A DNA stretch of 64,000 nucleotides from Mitsuaria sp. 7. Lineage in GTDB: Bacteria; Pseudomonadota; Gammaproteobacteria; Burkholderiales; Burkholderiaceae_C. Position 1 is the stretch's first letter; each line of letters begins with the position of its first letter. The notes under the pieces are model-generated. The model made no database searches. It had not been told where the DNA came from and worked only from the letters and a program-made list of their open reading frames with translations. A program made the position numbers and the translations under genes. The DNA lies in the NCBI RefSeq assembly GCF_001653795.1, contig NZ_CP011514.1, forward strand, positions 3,304,279 to 3,368,278, written 5' to 3'. Shown here in pieces: positions 52,771 through 62,453 of the stretch.

Positions 52771-54182
52771 AGGCTCTCCCTCCGCTTGATCTCTTTCTCG
52801 ATCTCTTCCTGCGCCCGGTCCCACTCGGCGCGGAACTCGCGGCGCACCAGCTCGAACAGGCCCAGCCCGGTGAGCAGCACGAAGCCGGCGCCGAACCAGG
52901 ACTCGACGCTCTTCGCATCGAGCGCCACGCCCAGGTAGGTCATCTTCGGACCGAGCGCCTCGTTGAGCTGCAGGTGGTAGAGCATTTCGACCATCGCCGA
53001 GCCGCCGACCAGCATCGTCAGCGCCGCGCCGGCCAGGCCGAGGTACGACGGCCACAGCGAGCGCAGCTTGCCGAACGCCGCCAGCCGCAGGTTCATCATG
53101 ATCAGCGAGGCGATGCCGCCCGGCGCGTACATCACCATGAACAGGAACACGAGGCCGAGGTAGAGCAGCCAGGCCTTGGTCAGCTCCGACAGCAGCACGG
53201 TGGCCACGACCATCAGCACGGCGCCGATGATGGGCCCGAAGAAGAAGGTCGCGCCGCCGAGGAAGGTGAACAGCAGGTAGGCGCCCGAGCGCGCCGCGCC
53301 GACGACCTCGGCGTTGACGATCTCGAAGTTCAGCGCCGACAGCCCGCCCGACACGCCGGCGAAGAAGCCCGCGATCAGGAACGCGAGGAAGCGCACCCAC
53401 TGCGTGTCGTAGCCGATGAACTCGACGCGCTCGGGGTTGTCGCGCACCGCGTTGAGCATGCGTCCCAGCGGCGTGCGCGTGAACGCGAACAGCAGCGCCG
53501 TGCAGACGAAGACGTAGATCGCGATCAGGTAGTACACCTGGATCTGCGGCCCGAACGTGATGCCCCAGACCGCCTTGCCGACGACGCGGTTGGAGGAGAC
53601 GCCGCCCTCGCCGCCGAAGAACTCCGGCAGCATCAGCGACATCGACCAGATCAGCTCGCCCAGGCCCAGCGTGATCATCGCGAAGGGCGTGCCGGACTTC
53701 TTCGTCGACACGTAGCCGAACAGCGCCGCGAAGAACAGGCCCGCGAGGCCGCCGACGAGGGGCACCAGTCCCACCGGCAGCGCGAGCTGGCCCGCGCCGA
53801 CGACGTTGAGCGTGTGGATCGCCAGGTAGGCGCCCAGCCCGGTGTAGACGGCGTGGCCGAAGCTCAGCATGCCGCCCTGCCCCAGCAGCAGGTTGTAGGA
53901 CAGGCACGCGATGATGGCGATGCCCATCTGCGACAGCATGGTCTGCGCCAGGCTGCTGGTCCACATCAGCGGCGCCACGATGAGCGCCACCGCGTAGAAG
54001 CCCCAGATCAGCCAGCGGCCGACGTTGTGCGGCTTGAAGTGATAGGTCTCGCCGCGCTTGGCGCGGGCGTGGACGCGATGCGTCCCGCCGTTGGCCGGCG
54101 TGGCGGACGGCGAGCCCGGCGCGGAGCCGGCGGGAGCGGCAGGAGCGGCAGGAGCGGAGGAGGAAGACATGACGACGGACAT
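52767..54182 (-). CDS. livM: Branched-chain amino acid ABC transporter permease LivM
   Basis: 471 residues, longer than usual because of a Ser/Ala/Pro-rich N-terminal tail of about 45 residues and a C-terminal extension after the last helix (MVEMLYHLQLNEALGPKMTYLGVALDAKSVESWFG...). About nine to ten hydrophobic helices with the LivM signatures LSYNLLLGQGGMLSFGHAVYTGLGAY and FLAFLIAGFFAGVSGGLSALNFEIVNAEV. A second ATG at 54170 could also be used. Confidence 0.93.
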   Translation of the reverse strand: MSVVMSSSSAPAAPAAPAGSAPGSPSATPANGGTHRVHARAKRGETYHFKPHNVGRWLIWGFYAVALIVAPLMWTSSLAQTMLSQMGIAIIACLSYNLLLGQGGMLSFGHAVYTGLGAYLAIHTLNVVGAGQLALPVGLVPLVGGLAGLFFAALFGYVSTKKSGTPFAMITLGLGELIWSMSLMLPEFFGGEGGVSSNRVVGKAVWGITFGPQIQVYYLIAIYVFVCTALLFAFTRTPLGRMLNAVRDNPERVEFIGYDTQWVRFLAFLIAGFFAGVSGGLSALNFEIVNAEVVGAARSGAYLLFTFLGGATFFFGPIIGAVLMVVATVLLSELTKAWLLYLGLVFLFMVMYAPGGIASLIMMNLRLAAFGKLRSLWPSYLGLAGAALTMLVGGSAMVEMLYHLQLNEALGPKMTYLGVALDAKSVESWFGAGFVLLTGLGLFELVRREFRAEWDRAQEEIEKEIKRRESL

Positions 54183-54185
54183 CGG

Positions 54186-55187
54186 TCAGCCCTCCCGCGT
54201 GCCGAGCAGGCCCTTGGGCCGGAAGATCAGGATGAGGACCATCAGCAGGTAGGGCAGGATGGGCGCGACCTGCGCCAGCGAGAGCTTGAGCAGCGGGTAG
54301 CCGAAGGTGTCCGGGCCGAGCTTGAAGACCTGGGCCAGGGACGCGTCGACGGTCAGCGGCAGCGTCTGCAGCAGCCCGATGACGATGGAGGCGACGAAGG
54401 CCCCGGCGAGCGAGCCGATGCCGCCGATGACCACCACCACGAAGATGATGGAGCCGACCAGCACCGCCATCGACGGCTCGGTGACGAAGGTGACGCCGCC
54501 GATGACGCCGGCCAGCGCCGCCAGTGCGCAGCCGCTGCCGAACACCAGCATGAACACGCGCGGCACGTTGTGGCCGAGCGACTCGACCATCTCCGGATGC
54601 GTCAGCGCGGCCTGGATGACCAGGCCGATGCGGGTGCGCGTCAGCAGCAGCCACAGCGACAGCAGCATGAACAGCGCGACCAGCATCATGAAGGCGCGCG
54701 TCAGCGGGAACTTGGAACAGCTGGCCACGGCGCAGACGGCGGCCGGCGCGTCGCCCCAGGCCATCTGCAGCGCCTGGCCCGGCGCATGGATCAGCGTGAA
54801 GGCCGCGCCCTGCAGCGAGGGCGGCGGCGGGAACGGCACCGCCGTGCGGCCCCACACCAGCTGGACCAGTTCCAGCACGACATACGACAGGCCGAAGGTG
54901 ATCAGCAGCTCCGGGACGTGGCCGAACTTGTGGACGCGCCGCAGCGCGCCCCGCTCGAACACCGCCCCGAGGCCACCGACGACCAGCGGCGCGAGGAACA
55001 ACGCGGGCCAGAACCCGATCCACCCGGCGATGGAATACGCGACGTACGCGCCCAGCATGTAGAAGCTCGCATGCGCGAAGTTCAGCACGCCCATCATGCT
55101 GAAGATCAGCGTGAGGCCGGAGCTCAGCATGAACAGCAGCAGTCCGGAGGACAGGCCGTTCAGCAGGTTGATCAGGATCTGTTCCAA
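54186..55187 (-). CDS. livH: Branched-chain amino acid ABC transporter permease LivH
   Basis: 333 residues, polytopic. Opens LLNGLSSGLLLFMLSSGLTLIFSMMGVLNFAHASFYMLGAY, the LivH signature, and contains GSGCALAALAGVIGGVTFVTEPSMAVLVGSIIFVVVVIGGIGSLAGAFVAS. Ends RPKGLLGTREG. It lies 4 bases before livM and about 85 bases after livK. Forms the inner-membrane channel with LivM. Confidence 0.94.
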   Translation of the reverse strand: MEQILINLLNGLSSGLLLFMLSSGLTLIFSMMGVLNFAHASFYMLGAYVAYSIAGWIGFWPALFLAPLVVGGLGAVFERGALRRVHKFGHVPELLITFGLSYVVLELVQLVWGRTAVPFPPPPSLQGAAFTLIHAPGQALQMAWGDAPAAVCAVASCSKFPLTRAFMMLVALFMLLSLWLLLTRTRIGLVIQAALTHPEMVESLGHNVPRVFMLVFGSGCALAALAGVIGGVTFVTEPSMAVLVGSIIFVVVVIGGIGSLAGAFVASIVIGLLQTLPLTVDASLAQVFKLGPDTFGYPLLKLSLAQVAPILPYLLMVLILIFRPKGLLGTREG

Positions 55188-55270
55188 GAGTTCATCCTCT
55201 CAATCGCGCCGCATCGCGCGGCACCACCGCGAGCGGCCCCATGGGCCGGCTCGCGGTGCGCGGACGCGCG

Positions 55271-56539
55271 TCAGCTCGGACGCTTCATCTGGCAGGACGT
55301 CGGCGTGCTGCTCACATACGCGTCGTAAGTCTTCACCGGCGCGAAGTTGAAGCCGGTGTTCTCCACGTTGTACGGATGCTTGGCGTCGACCTTCTCCCAG
55401 CGCGAGATGAAGATCGGCTGCTGCAGCTGGTGGTCGCCCTTGCGGATCTCGACGTCGCCGTTGAAGGACTTGAACTTCAGCCCTTCGAGCGCGGCGGCCA
55501 CCTTCACCGGGTCGGTGCTCTTGGCCTTGGCCATCGCCGCACCCAGCGCCGAGTAGATGTGGATGATGCTGCCGGTGTAGAAGTCGTCGTTGAACTTGGC
55601 CTTGAACTCGTTGGCCCAGGTGTCCATCTGGCCGCCCATGTTGTTGTAGTTGTAGGCCGCCTGGTAGACGCGTCCCGCGCCCGCGGCGCCGATGGCCGTC
55701 GGCGTGCCGGTGACGCCGGCGTAGTAGGTGTAGAACTTGCCGTTGTAGCCGGCCTCCGAGGCCGCCTTCACCAGCAGCGCCAGGTCCGAGCCCCAGTTGC
55801 CGGTGATCACCGTGTCCGCGCCGCTGGCCTTGATCTTGGCGACGTAGGGCGCGAAGTCGCGCACCTGGGCCAGCGGGTGCAGGTCCTCGCCGACGATCTG
55901 CACGTCGGGGCGCTTGCGGGCCAGCCCTTCCTTGGCGTACTTCGCGACCTGGTGGCCGTGCGCGTAGTTCTGGTTGAGCAGGTAGACCTTCTTGACGTCG
56001 GCCTGGTCCTTCAGGAAGGTCGTGATCGCTTCCATCTTCATCGACGTGTCCGCGTCGAAGCGGAAGTGCCAGTAGCTGCACTTGCTGTTGGTCAGGTCCG
56101 GGTCCACGGCCGAGTGGTTGAGGTACACGACCTCCTTGCCGGGATTGCGCTCGTTGTGCTTGTTGACGGCGTCGATGATCGCCAGCGCCGCGCCCGAGCC
56201 GTTGCCCTGCGTCACGTAGCGCACGCCCTGGTCGATCGCGGACTTCAGCGCGTTGAGCGACTCCGCGGGGCTGAGCTTGTTGTCGATCGGGATGATCTCG
56301 AACTTCACGCCGGCCGGGTTGGTGGCGTTGAACTTCTCGGCGAAGAACTGGAAGGACTTCACCTGGTTCTGGCCCACCGGCGCCATCAGGCCCGACAGCG
56401 GATCGATCCAGGCGATCTTCACCGTCTCGCCTTTCTGCGCGTACGCGCCGGAGACGCCGAACAGGGCGCTCAGGGCGACGGCGGCGAGCACCGTGCGGCG
56501 GGGGGTGACGGTGGCCGAATGCTTGCGGGTCTGGTTCAT
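55271..56539 (-). CDS. livK: Branched-chain amino acid ABC transporter substrate-binding protein
   Basis: 422 residues from the ATG at 56539 (GGAGA upstream); the open frame continues into the ligase gene's end without meaning. A Tat-like or long Sec leader (RRTVLAAVALSALFGVSGAYAQ). Periplasmic-binding fold type I: VKIAWIDPLSGLMAPVGQNQVKSFQFF, TGNWGSDLALLVKAASEAG, and a single Cys near the C-terminus. The adjacent acyl-CoA ligase suggests the ligand may be an aromatic or carboxylic acid rather than leucine; this is inference. Confidence 0.92.
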   Translation of the reverse strand: MNQTRKHSATVTPRRTVLAAVALSALFGVSGAYAQKGETVKIAWIDPLSGLMAPVGQNQVKSFQFFAEKFNATNPAGVKFEIIPIDNKLSPAESLNALKSAIDQGVRYVTQGNGSGAALAIIDAVNKHNERNPGKEVVYLNHSAVDPDLTNSKCSYWHFRFDADTSMKMEAITTFLKDQADVKKVYLLNQNYAHGHQVAKYAKEGLARKRPDVQIVGEDLHPLAQVRDFAPYVAKIKASGADTVITGNWGSDLALLVKAASEAGYNGKFYTYYAGVTGTPTAIGAAGAGRVYQAAYNYNNMGGQMDTWANEFKAKFNDDFYTGSIIHIYSALGAAMAKAKSTDPVKVAAALEGLKFKSFNGDVEIRKGDHQLQQPIFISRWEKVDAKHPYNVENTGFNFAPVKTYDAYVSSTPTSCQMKRPS

Positions 56540-56634
56540 GTCTGTCTCCGGAGATGTTGTTGATGTAGGACGCTGAACAGCAAGGAAATCGCAGGGATCC
56601 CGATGACGCGCGGGGTCGCGGGAAAGGCGGGGGC

Positions 56635-58305
56635 TCAGCAGCCCGGCAGCTTGTGGCCCTTGAACTGCTCGCGCAGCTTCAGCTTGAGCATCTTGCCGGT
56701 GGCGGTGTGCGGGATCTCGTCGACGAAGACGACGTCGTCGGGCACCTGCCACTTGGCGATCTTGCCCTCGTAGAAACCGATGACCGCCTCGCGCGTCAGC
56801 GCAGCACCCGCGTCGGTGGGCTTGCGCACGACGACGAGCAGCGGGCGTTCGTCCCACTTCGGATGGGCGACCGCGATGACGGCCGCCTCGTGCACGGCCG
56901 GATGCGCCATCGCGATGTTCTCGACGTCGATCGAGCTGATCCATTCGCCGCCGGACTTGATCACGTCCTTGCTGCGGTCGGTGATCTGCATGAAGCCGTC
57001 GGCATCGATCGCGGCGACGTCGCCGGTGGGGAACCAGAGGCCGGCGTCGCGGCCGTCCTCGCCGGTCACGCGGATCAGCGGCGAGCCGTCATGACCGAAG
57101 TAGCTGTCGATGACCCAGGGCCCGCGTACCACCAGGTTGCCCGAACTCTTGCCGTCCCACGGCAGCGCCTGGCCGCCGTCGTCGACGACGGCCATGTCCA
57201 CGCCGTAGATCGCCTTGCCCTGCTTCTCGAGCAGGTGGCGCTGTTCTTCCTTCGGCAGTTCCAGCTGGCGGCTGCTGAGCCGCGACAGCGTGCCCAGCGG
57301 CGACATCTCCGTCATGCCCCAGGCATGGATCACGTCGACGCCGTAGTCGTCCATCAGCGTGCGCAGCATCGCCGGCGGGCAGGCGGAGCCGCCGATCACC
57401 GTGCGCTTGAAGGTCGAGAATTTCAGGCCGTTGGCGCCGACGTAGTTCAGCAGCCCCAGCCACACGGTGGGCACGCCGGCGCTGAAGGTGACCTTCTCCG
57501 TCTCGAAGAGCTCGTAGAGCGACTTGCCGTCCAGGTGCGGGCCCGGCAGCACCAGCTTGCAGCCGACCAGCGCGGTGCTGTACGGCAGGCCCCACGCGTT
57601 GACGTGGAACATGGGCACCACCGGCAGGATCACGTCGCGGCGCGAGGATGCCATCGCGTCCGGCAGCGCCGCGCCGTAGGCATGCAGCACCGAGCTGCGA
57701 TGGCTGTACACCGCGCCCTTCGGATGACCGGTCGTGCCGCTCGTGTAGCAGATGCTCGAAGCGGTGTTCTCGTCGAACTCGGGCCAGACGTAGTTCCCGT
57801 CCTCCGCGTCCACGAGTTCCTCGTAGCAGCGCAGGTTCGGGATCGAGGACTCGGCCGGCATGTGGGCGCGGTCGCTCATCAGGATGAAGTGGCGCACCTG
57901 GCCGAGCTGCGGCGCGATCTTCTCGACCAGCGGCAGGAAGGTCAGGTCGAAGCACAGCGCGCGGTCGTCGGCGTCGCCGGAGATCCATGCGATCTGCTCG
58001 GGGAACAGGCGCGGGTTGATCGTGTGGCACACCAGGCCGGAGCCGGAGGTGCCGTAGTAGATCTCGAGGTGGCGATGGCCGTTCCAGGCCAGCGTGCCGA
58101 CGCGCTCGCCGGGTTTCAGCCCGAGCCGCGCGAAGGCCTGCGCGAGCTGCCGGGCGCGGAACTCGACCGCGCCCCACGTGGTGCGATGCAGGTCGCCCTC
58201 GACCCGCTTGCTGACGATCTCGGTATCCCCGGAATGGCGTGCCGCATGCTGGATCAACGATGAGATCAGCAAGGGCATCGACATCATCTGGCCCATCAGT
58301 GCCAT
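56635..58305 (-). CDS. AMP-dependent fatty-acid/carboxylic-acid CoA ligase
   Basis: 556 residues from the ATG at 58305 (AGGAGA upstream). ANL-family motifs: P-loop [22 protein letters not shown]5 region [13 protein letters not shown]7 [34 protein letters not shown], and the C-terminal Lys in [12 protein letters not shown]. It forms an acyl-AMP then an acyl-CoA. Medium/long-chain ligases of this type often stand beside liv operons in Burkholderiales. It probably feeds the beta-oxidation enzymes. Divergent from the second chemoreceptor. Confidence 0.92.
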   Translation of the reverse strand: MALMGQMMSMPLLISSLIQHAARHSGDTEIVSKRVEGDLHRTTWGAVEFRARQLAQAFARLGLKPGERVGTLAWNGHRHLEIYYGTSGSGLVCHTINPRLFPEQIAWISGDADDRALCFDLTFLPLVEKIAPQLGQVRHFILMSDRAHMPAESSIPNLRCYEELVDAEDGNYVWPEFDENTASSICYTSGTTGHPKGAVYSHRSSVLHAYGAALPDAMASSRRDVILPVVPMFHVNAWGLPYSTALVGCKLVLPGPHLDGKSLYELFETEKVTFSAGVPTVWLGLLNYVGANGLKFSTFKRTVIGGSACPPAMLRTLMDDYGVDVIHAWGMTEMSPLGTLSRLSSRQLELPKEEQRHLLEKQGKAIYGVDMAVVDDGGQALPWDGKSSGNLVVRGPWVIDSYFGHDGSPLIRVTGEDGRDAGLWFPTGDVAAIDADGFMQITDRSKDVIKSGGEWISSIDVENIAMAHPAVHEAAVIAVAHPKWDERPLLVVVRKPTDAGAALTREAVIGFYEGKIAKWQVPDDVVFVDEIPHTATGKMLKLKLREQFKGHKLPGC

Positions 58306-58430
58306 GTCGTCTCCTGGATATTGTTGCCAGCACCTCTCGGCTGCGGCACCGCGTGGAACGCGATCCCGCAAGCGCACGGGCGCCTTGATTTCGGCTGTTC
58401 GAGTCAGTCTATCGACCGCTCCGAGCGCCT

Positions 58431-58450
58431 CGCGTCACCCTAGTGACGCG
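58431..58450. promoter_or_regulatory. Perfect palindrome between ligase and chemoreceptor genes
   Basis: CGCGTCAC-CCTA-GTGACGCG, 8-bp arms with a 4-base centre, lies in the 279-base gap between divergent genes, 126 bases upstream of the ligase start and 135 upstream of the chemoreceptor start. Suitable as a dimeric repressor operator or a short hairpin. Regulator unknown. Confidence 0.55.
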
Positions 58451-58584
58451 GCGGCGTTTCAGGCATAGGGGATTACACGGGACCGTTGGGGGCGCAAGCT
58501 CTCTTGGCAGCGTCACGAAGCGATGCTCAGAATCGGTGCGTCCAGGCCCTCACATCGAAAAACCAGAACCCCAAGGAGACAACG

Positions 58585-60126
58585 ATGCGGCTCAACGACC
58601 TTCCCCTGACCAGCAAGCTCAACGGCGCGATCGTGCTGTTGATCGTGGCGATGCTCGTGGTGGGCATGTTCACGCTCTGGCGCAGCGATCGCATCACGAG
58701 CGAGTCCAGCGCGGCCATCACCGCCGCGCAGGACATCATCCGCAAGTCCGTGCAATGGCAAGGCATGACGCAGACGGCGGTGGCGCGCAGCATGGCCAGC
58801 GCGATCAGTTCGGACCCGGCCGTGGGCGAACTCTTCAAGGCCAACATCGCCAACGACGCGCCCGAGGTCGCGAAGCTGCGCGAGCAGATTTCCGCCGAGG
58901 CCAAGCGGCCGGAGGACCAGGCCAAGCTCAAGGAGATCGTCGGTCTGGGGCAGACGCTGCTCGCGGCGAGCAAGAAGGCGCGCGAGGCGGGCGCATCGGG
59001 GGATTGGAGCGCCACCAGCCGCATCGTGCAGAACGAGTACGTGCCGTCGGTGAAGGTCTACCTCGAGGCGATCGGACAGTTCGTCGCGATGCAGGAAGAC
59101 CATGCGCAGGAGGCACGTCAGGCCGCGGCCGACGCGCGCACCGCGCTGCGCTGGCAGGCGGGGCTGGGCGCCGTCGTCATCGCGGCGGTGGGGCTCTTCA
59201 CCGCATGGCTGCTGAGTCGCGCGATCGTGACGCCGATGGCGCAGGCGGTGACGATCGCCGAGGCCGTGGCGGCCGGCGATCTCCGCTCGGAGATCCGCGT
59301 CAACAGCCGCGACGAGACCGGACAGCTGCTGGGCGCGCTGCAGCGGATGAACGAAAGCCTCACCCGCATCGTCGGTCAGGTGCGGATGAGCAGCGACTCG
59401 ATCGCGACGGGCACCGGCGAGATCGCCAGCGGCAACGCCGACCTGTCGCAGCGGACCGAGGAACAGGCCTCGAACCTCGAGGAGACCGCGGCGTCGATGG
59501 AAGAGCTCACCGCGACGGTGAAGCAGAACGCCGACACCGCGCGCACGGCGACGCAGCTCGCGCAGACGGCTTCCACGGTGGCGGCCGAAGGCGGCCAGGC
59601 GGTGCAGCAGGTGGTGGCGGTGATGCGTCAGATCGACGAGAGCTCGCGCCGCATCACCGACATCATCGGCACCATCGACGGCATCGCGTTCCAGACCAAC
59701 ATCCTCGCATTGAACGCGGCCGTCGAGGCGGCGCGCGCGGGCGAGCAGGGACGCGGCTTCGCGGTCGTGGCCAGCGAGGTGCGCGCGCTCGCGCAGCGCA
59801 GCGCGGCGGCGGCCAAGGAGATCAAGACGCTGATCGTCGACAGCGGCGCCAAGGTCGAGGCCGGCACCCGCATCGCGGGCTCGGCGGGCGAGACGATGAA
59901 TCAGATCGTCGACCAGGTGAAGCAGGTCTCGGTCCTCATCGCGGAGATCAGCAACGCGAGCGCCGAACAGAGCCAGGGCATCGGCCAGGTCGGCGACGCC
60001 ATCACGCAACTGGATCAGGTCACGCAGCAGAACGCTGCGCTCGTCGAGGAAGCAGCCGCCGCGGCCGAGAGCCTCAAGCACCAGGCCGCTCAACTGAACC
60101 AGGCCGTCGCAGTGTTCAGACTCTGA
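58585..60126 (+). CDS. Methyl-accepting chemotaxis protein
   Basis: 513 residues from the ATG at 58585 (AAGGAG upstream). Helix 1 ([21 protein letters not shown]), a four-helix-bundle type periplasmic domain (about 30-190), helix 2 ([20 protein letters not shown]), HAMP, and the signalling domain with the conserved tip [21 protein letters not shown]. No CheR-binding pentapeptide at the end (AVAVFRL). The signalling half is nearly the same as in the first chemoreceptor, the sensory half is different. Ligand unknown. Confidence 0.93.
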   Translation: MRLNDLPLTSKLNGAIVLLIVAMLVVGMFTLWRSDRITSESSAAITAAQDIIRKSVQWQGMTQTAVARSMASAISSDPAVGELFKANIANDAPEVAKLREQISAEAKRPEDQAKLKEIVGLGQTLLAASKKAREAGASGDWSATSRIVQNEYVPSVKVYLEAIGQFVAMQEDHAQEARQAAADARTALRWQAGLGAVVIAAVGLFTAWLLSRAIVTPMAQAVTIAEAVAAGDLRSEIRVNSRDETGQLLGALQRMNESLTRIVGQVRMSSDSIATGTGEIASGNADLSQRTEEQASNLEETAASMEELTATVKQNADTARTATQLAQTASTVAAEGGQAVQQVVAVMRQIDESSRRITDIIGTIDGIAFQTNILALNAAVEAARAGEQGRGFAVVASEVRALAQRSAAAAKEIKTLIVDSGAKVEAGTRIAGSAGETMNQIVDQVKQVSVLIAEISNASAEQSQGIGQVGDAITQLDQVTQQNAALVEEAAAAAESLKHQAAQLNQAVAVFRL

Positions 60127-60272
60127 TCACCCGAAGTCCTCGGTAGCAAAACCGGGGAAGTGCGACAGTGGTTGGGGACGGCTGTGCTGGGGGTTTTGCC
60201 GCTCGCCGGCAAGGCCCCCTGCACTGGCGGCCAACGCACCAACGCCAGCAGTGTGTCGGTCGCTCCGGCTGC

Positions 60273-60341
60273 GGGAGCCGGGGGGCCGTCGGCTCATACG
60301 TCTCGCAGGCTCCACAAATCGCCGCCGGCCCCCCGGCTCCC
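60273..60341. repeat. Long GC-rich inverted repeat between convergent genes
   Basis: A perfect 15-bp pair: GGGAGCCGGGGGGCC at 60273-60287 and GGCCCCCCGGCTCCC at 60327-60341, extended inwards by six more pairs with one mismatch, loop about 27 bases. It lies between the chemoreceptor (+) and minE (-). It could stop both transcripts, although there is no T-tract. The rest of the ~270-base gap holds no credible gene. Confidence 0.7.
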
Positions 60342-60397
60342 TCCGCCTCCGAAGCGAGGACTTCGTCGAGGTGTCGTGCGGGGTGGGCGGCGGTGGA

Positions 60398-60661
60398 TCA
60401 GAGTCGGCGGCCTTCGGGCAGCTCGATCTTCACTTCGAGGACTTCGAGGTCGTCCTGGCGTTCCATGTGGACCTTGATGTCGTCCGGGTTGATGGAGACG
60501 TACTTCGAGATAACCGCAAGCAGCTCGCGCTGCAATTGCGGCAGGTAGTCGGGGCTTGCGCCGCGACCGTTGCGTTCATGGGCGAGGATCAGCTGCAGGC
60601 GCTCCTTGGCGACGCTGGCGGTGCTTTTCTTCTCGCCCAGGAAGAAGGACATGAATCCCAT
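60398..60661 (-). CDS. minE: Cell division topological specificity factor MinE
   Basis: 87 residues, normal length. N-terminal [30 protein letters not shown] is the MinD-activating and membrane-binding segment. The C-terminal topological domain has [27 protein letters not shown]. It stimulates MinD ATPase and drives the pole-to-pole oscillation that keeps MinC away from mid-cell. It is 17 bases downstream of minD in the minCDE operon. Confidence 0.96.
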   Translation of the reverse strand: MGFMSFFLGEKKSTASVAKERLQLILAHERNGRGASPDYLPQLQRELLAVISKYVSINPDDIKVHMERQDDLEVLEVKIELPEGRRL

Positions 60662-60678
60662 GGTCTCTCCCTCGGGTG

Positions 60679-61491
60679 TCAGCGACTGAACAGACGCTTG
60701 AAGAAGCCCGGCTTCACGGCCTCGACGAAACGCATCGGCTTGTCTTCGCCCAGGAAACGGGCGATGACGTCGGTGTAGGCCTCGGCAACATCCGTTCCCT
60801 TCATGTGGATCGCCGGCAGGCCCTGGTTGGACGCCTGCAGCACCACTTCGCTCTCCGGGATCACGCCGATCAGCGGCGTGCGCAGGATCTCGTGGATGTC
60901 CTCGAGCGAGAGCATCTGACCGCCTTCGACCCGGTTGGGGTTGTAGCGCGTGATCAGCAGGTGTTCCTTGACGGGCTCCTTGCCTTCGATGGCGCGTTTG
61001 GTCTTGCTGTTGAGCATGCCCAGGATGCGGTCGCTGTCGCGCACCGAGGAGACCTCGGGGTTGGTCACGACCAGCGCCTCGTCGGCGTAGTGCATGGCCA
61101 TCAGCGCGCCCGTCTCGATGCCGGCCGGCGAGTCGCAGACGATGAAGTCGAACTCCATCGCCTTGAGCTCTTCCAGCACGCGCTCGACGCCCTCCTGCTT
61201 CAGCGCGTCCTTGTCGCGCGTCTGCGAGGCCGCGAGGATGAAGAGCTTGTCCAGCTGCTTGTCCTTGATCAGCGCCTGGCTGAGCTTGATCTCGTCGTTG
61301 ATGACGTTGATCAGGTCATACACGACGCGGCGCTCGCAACCCATGATCAGGTCGAGGTTGCGCAGGCCGACGTCGAAGTCGATGACGGCCGTCTTGTAGC
61401 CGCGCATCGCGAGGCCGGTGGCAAAGCTGGCACTGGTGGTGGTCTTGCCGACGCCGCCCTTGCCGGAAGTCACCACAACGATCTTGGTCAT
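60679..61491 (-). CDS. minD: Septum site-determining ATPase MinD
   Basis: 270 residues. Deviant Walker [17 protein letters not shown], switch I region [26 protein letters not shown], switch [16 protein letters not shown], and a C-terminal amphipathic membrane-targeting helix ([11 protein letters not shown]). It dimerises with ATP on the membrane and recruits MinC and MinE. Middle gene of the operon. Confidence 0.97.
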   Translation of the reverse strand: MTKIVVVTSGKGGVGKTTTSASFATGLAMRGYKTAVIDFDVGLRNLDLIMGCERRVVYDLINVINDEIKLSQALIKDKQLDKLFILAASQTRDKDALKQEGVERVLEELKAMEFDFIVCDSPAGIETGALMAMHYADEALVVTNPEVSSVRDSDRILGMLNSKTKRAIEGKEPVKEHLLITRYNPNRVEGGQMLSLEDIHEILRTPLIGVIPESEVVLQASNQGLPAIHMKGTDVAEAYTDVIARFLGEDKPMRFVEAVKPGFFKRLFSR

Positions 61492-61541
61492 GGGGCTAGG
61501 TCCTTTTTTTCAGAGTGTTCGGTGGGAGATGGTCCGCGGGC

Positions 61542-62453
61542 TCAAGTGCCCAGCGGCTCCATCAGCAGCTTTTCGCCGTCGAGCCGGACCTGCGCCGCCT
61601 TGCCGCGCACGTTGTCCGGCAGCGGGTTCTCGCTGGTGCGGTAGATGCCGGCGATGGCGATCAGCTCGGCCTCGAGCTGCTGCGCGAAGATGCGTGCGTC
61701 GGTGTTGCCGCGCGCGCCCGCGATCGCCTTGCCGCGCAGCGGCGCGTAGACGTGGATGCTGCCGTCGGCGATCACCTCGGCGCCGTGGTTCACCGCCGCC
61801 AGCACGACCAGGTCGGCGCCCTTGGCGTAGACCTGCTGGCCGGAACGCAGCGGCTTGTCGACGTAGACGGTCCTGGTCTCCGTCGGCACCGGCACTTCCA
61901 CCGGACGCTCGACGACGACTTCCTTGATCACCTGCTGGACGACCTTCTCGACGCGGGGCTCGCGCGATTCGCGCTCGGCGCGCACCGGCAGATCGGGCGC
62001 TTCGGCAAGACCCAGCGCCGTGGCCTGCGCCAGTTCCGCCGCGTTCGCGCCGACCACGCCGACGGGCTGCAGGCGGTGCCGACGCAGCAGCGGGAGCACC
62101 GCGGCGATGTCCACGCGGGCCACGGGCCCGGCCGCCTCGTCCGCCGTGGCCGTCGACGTGTCGGCCTCCAGGCTCAGTTGCCCCTGGCCGTCGATGGCCT
62201 GAGCCGGCTCGGCGCCCTGCTCCGCCAGCGCCACCACCGGCAGCTGGCTCAGGTCGAGCAGCAGCGGATCGTGGTGGAACGCGTCGGGCGTCTCACCCAG
62301 CTTGGCCTGGAGTTCCGCATCGAGCGCGGCCGGATCGGCCGTCTTCAGGACGAGGGCGAGCAGGCTCAGCGAGGCGCTCTTCAGTTCAAAAAGTTCCGGG
62401 GACTTGCCTGCGGCCGACCGCCCCGATGAATTGCCCGCCACTGCCTGGGTCAT
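61542..62453 (-). CDS. minC: Septum site-determining protein MinC
   Basis: 303 residues. The N-terminal FtsZ-inhibiting domain (FELKSASLSLLALVLKTADPAALDAELQAKLG) is joined by an unusually long, charged linker (about 110-190, with a run of hydrophilic residues around REPRVEKVVQQVIKEVVVERP) to the C-terminal beta-helix domain (YVDKPLRSGQQVYAKGADLVVLAAVNHGAEVIADGSIHVYAPLRGKAIAG). E. coli MinC is ~231 residues, so the linker accounts for the difference. First gene of minCDE. Confidence 0.95.
   Translation of the reverse strand: MTQAVAGNSSGRSAAGKSPELFELKSASLSLLALVLKTADPAALDAELQAKLGETPDAFHHDPLLLDLSQLPVVALAEQGAEPAQAIDGQGQLSLEADTSTATADEAAGPVARVDIAAVLPLLRRHRLQPVGVVGANAAELAQATALGLAEAPDLPVRAERESREPRVEKVVQQVIKEVVVERPVEVPVPTETRTVYVDKPLRSGQQVYAKGADLVVLAAVNHGAEVIADGSIHVYAPLRGKAIAGARGNTDARIFAQQLEAELIAIAGIYRTSENPLPDNVRGKAAQVRLDGEKLLMEPLGT

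Noticed and set aside
51979..55023. 1014-residue minus-strand open frame spanning livG to livH
   Set aside because: Only its last ~264 residues (LivG) are meaningful; the remainder is an out-of-frame read of livM and livH, which have their own frames and starts.
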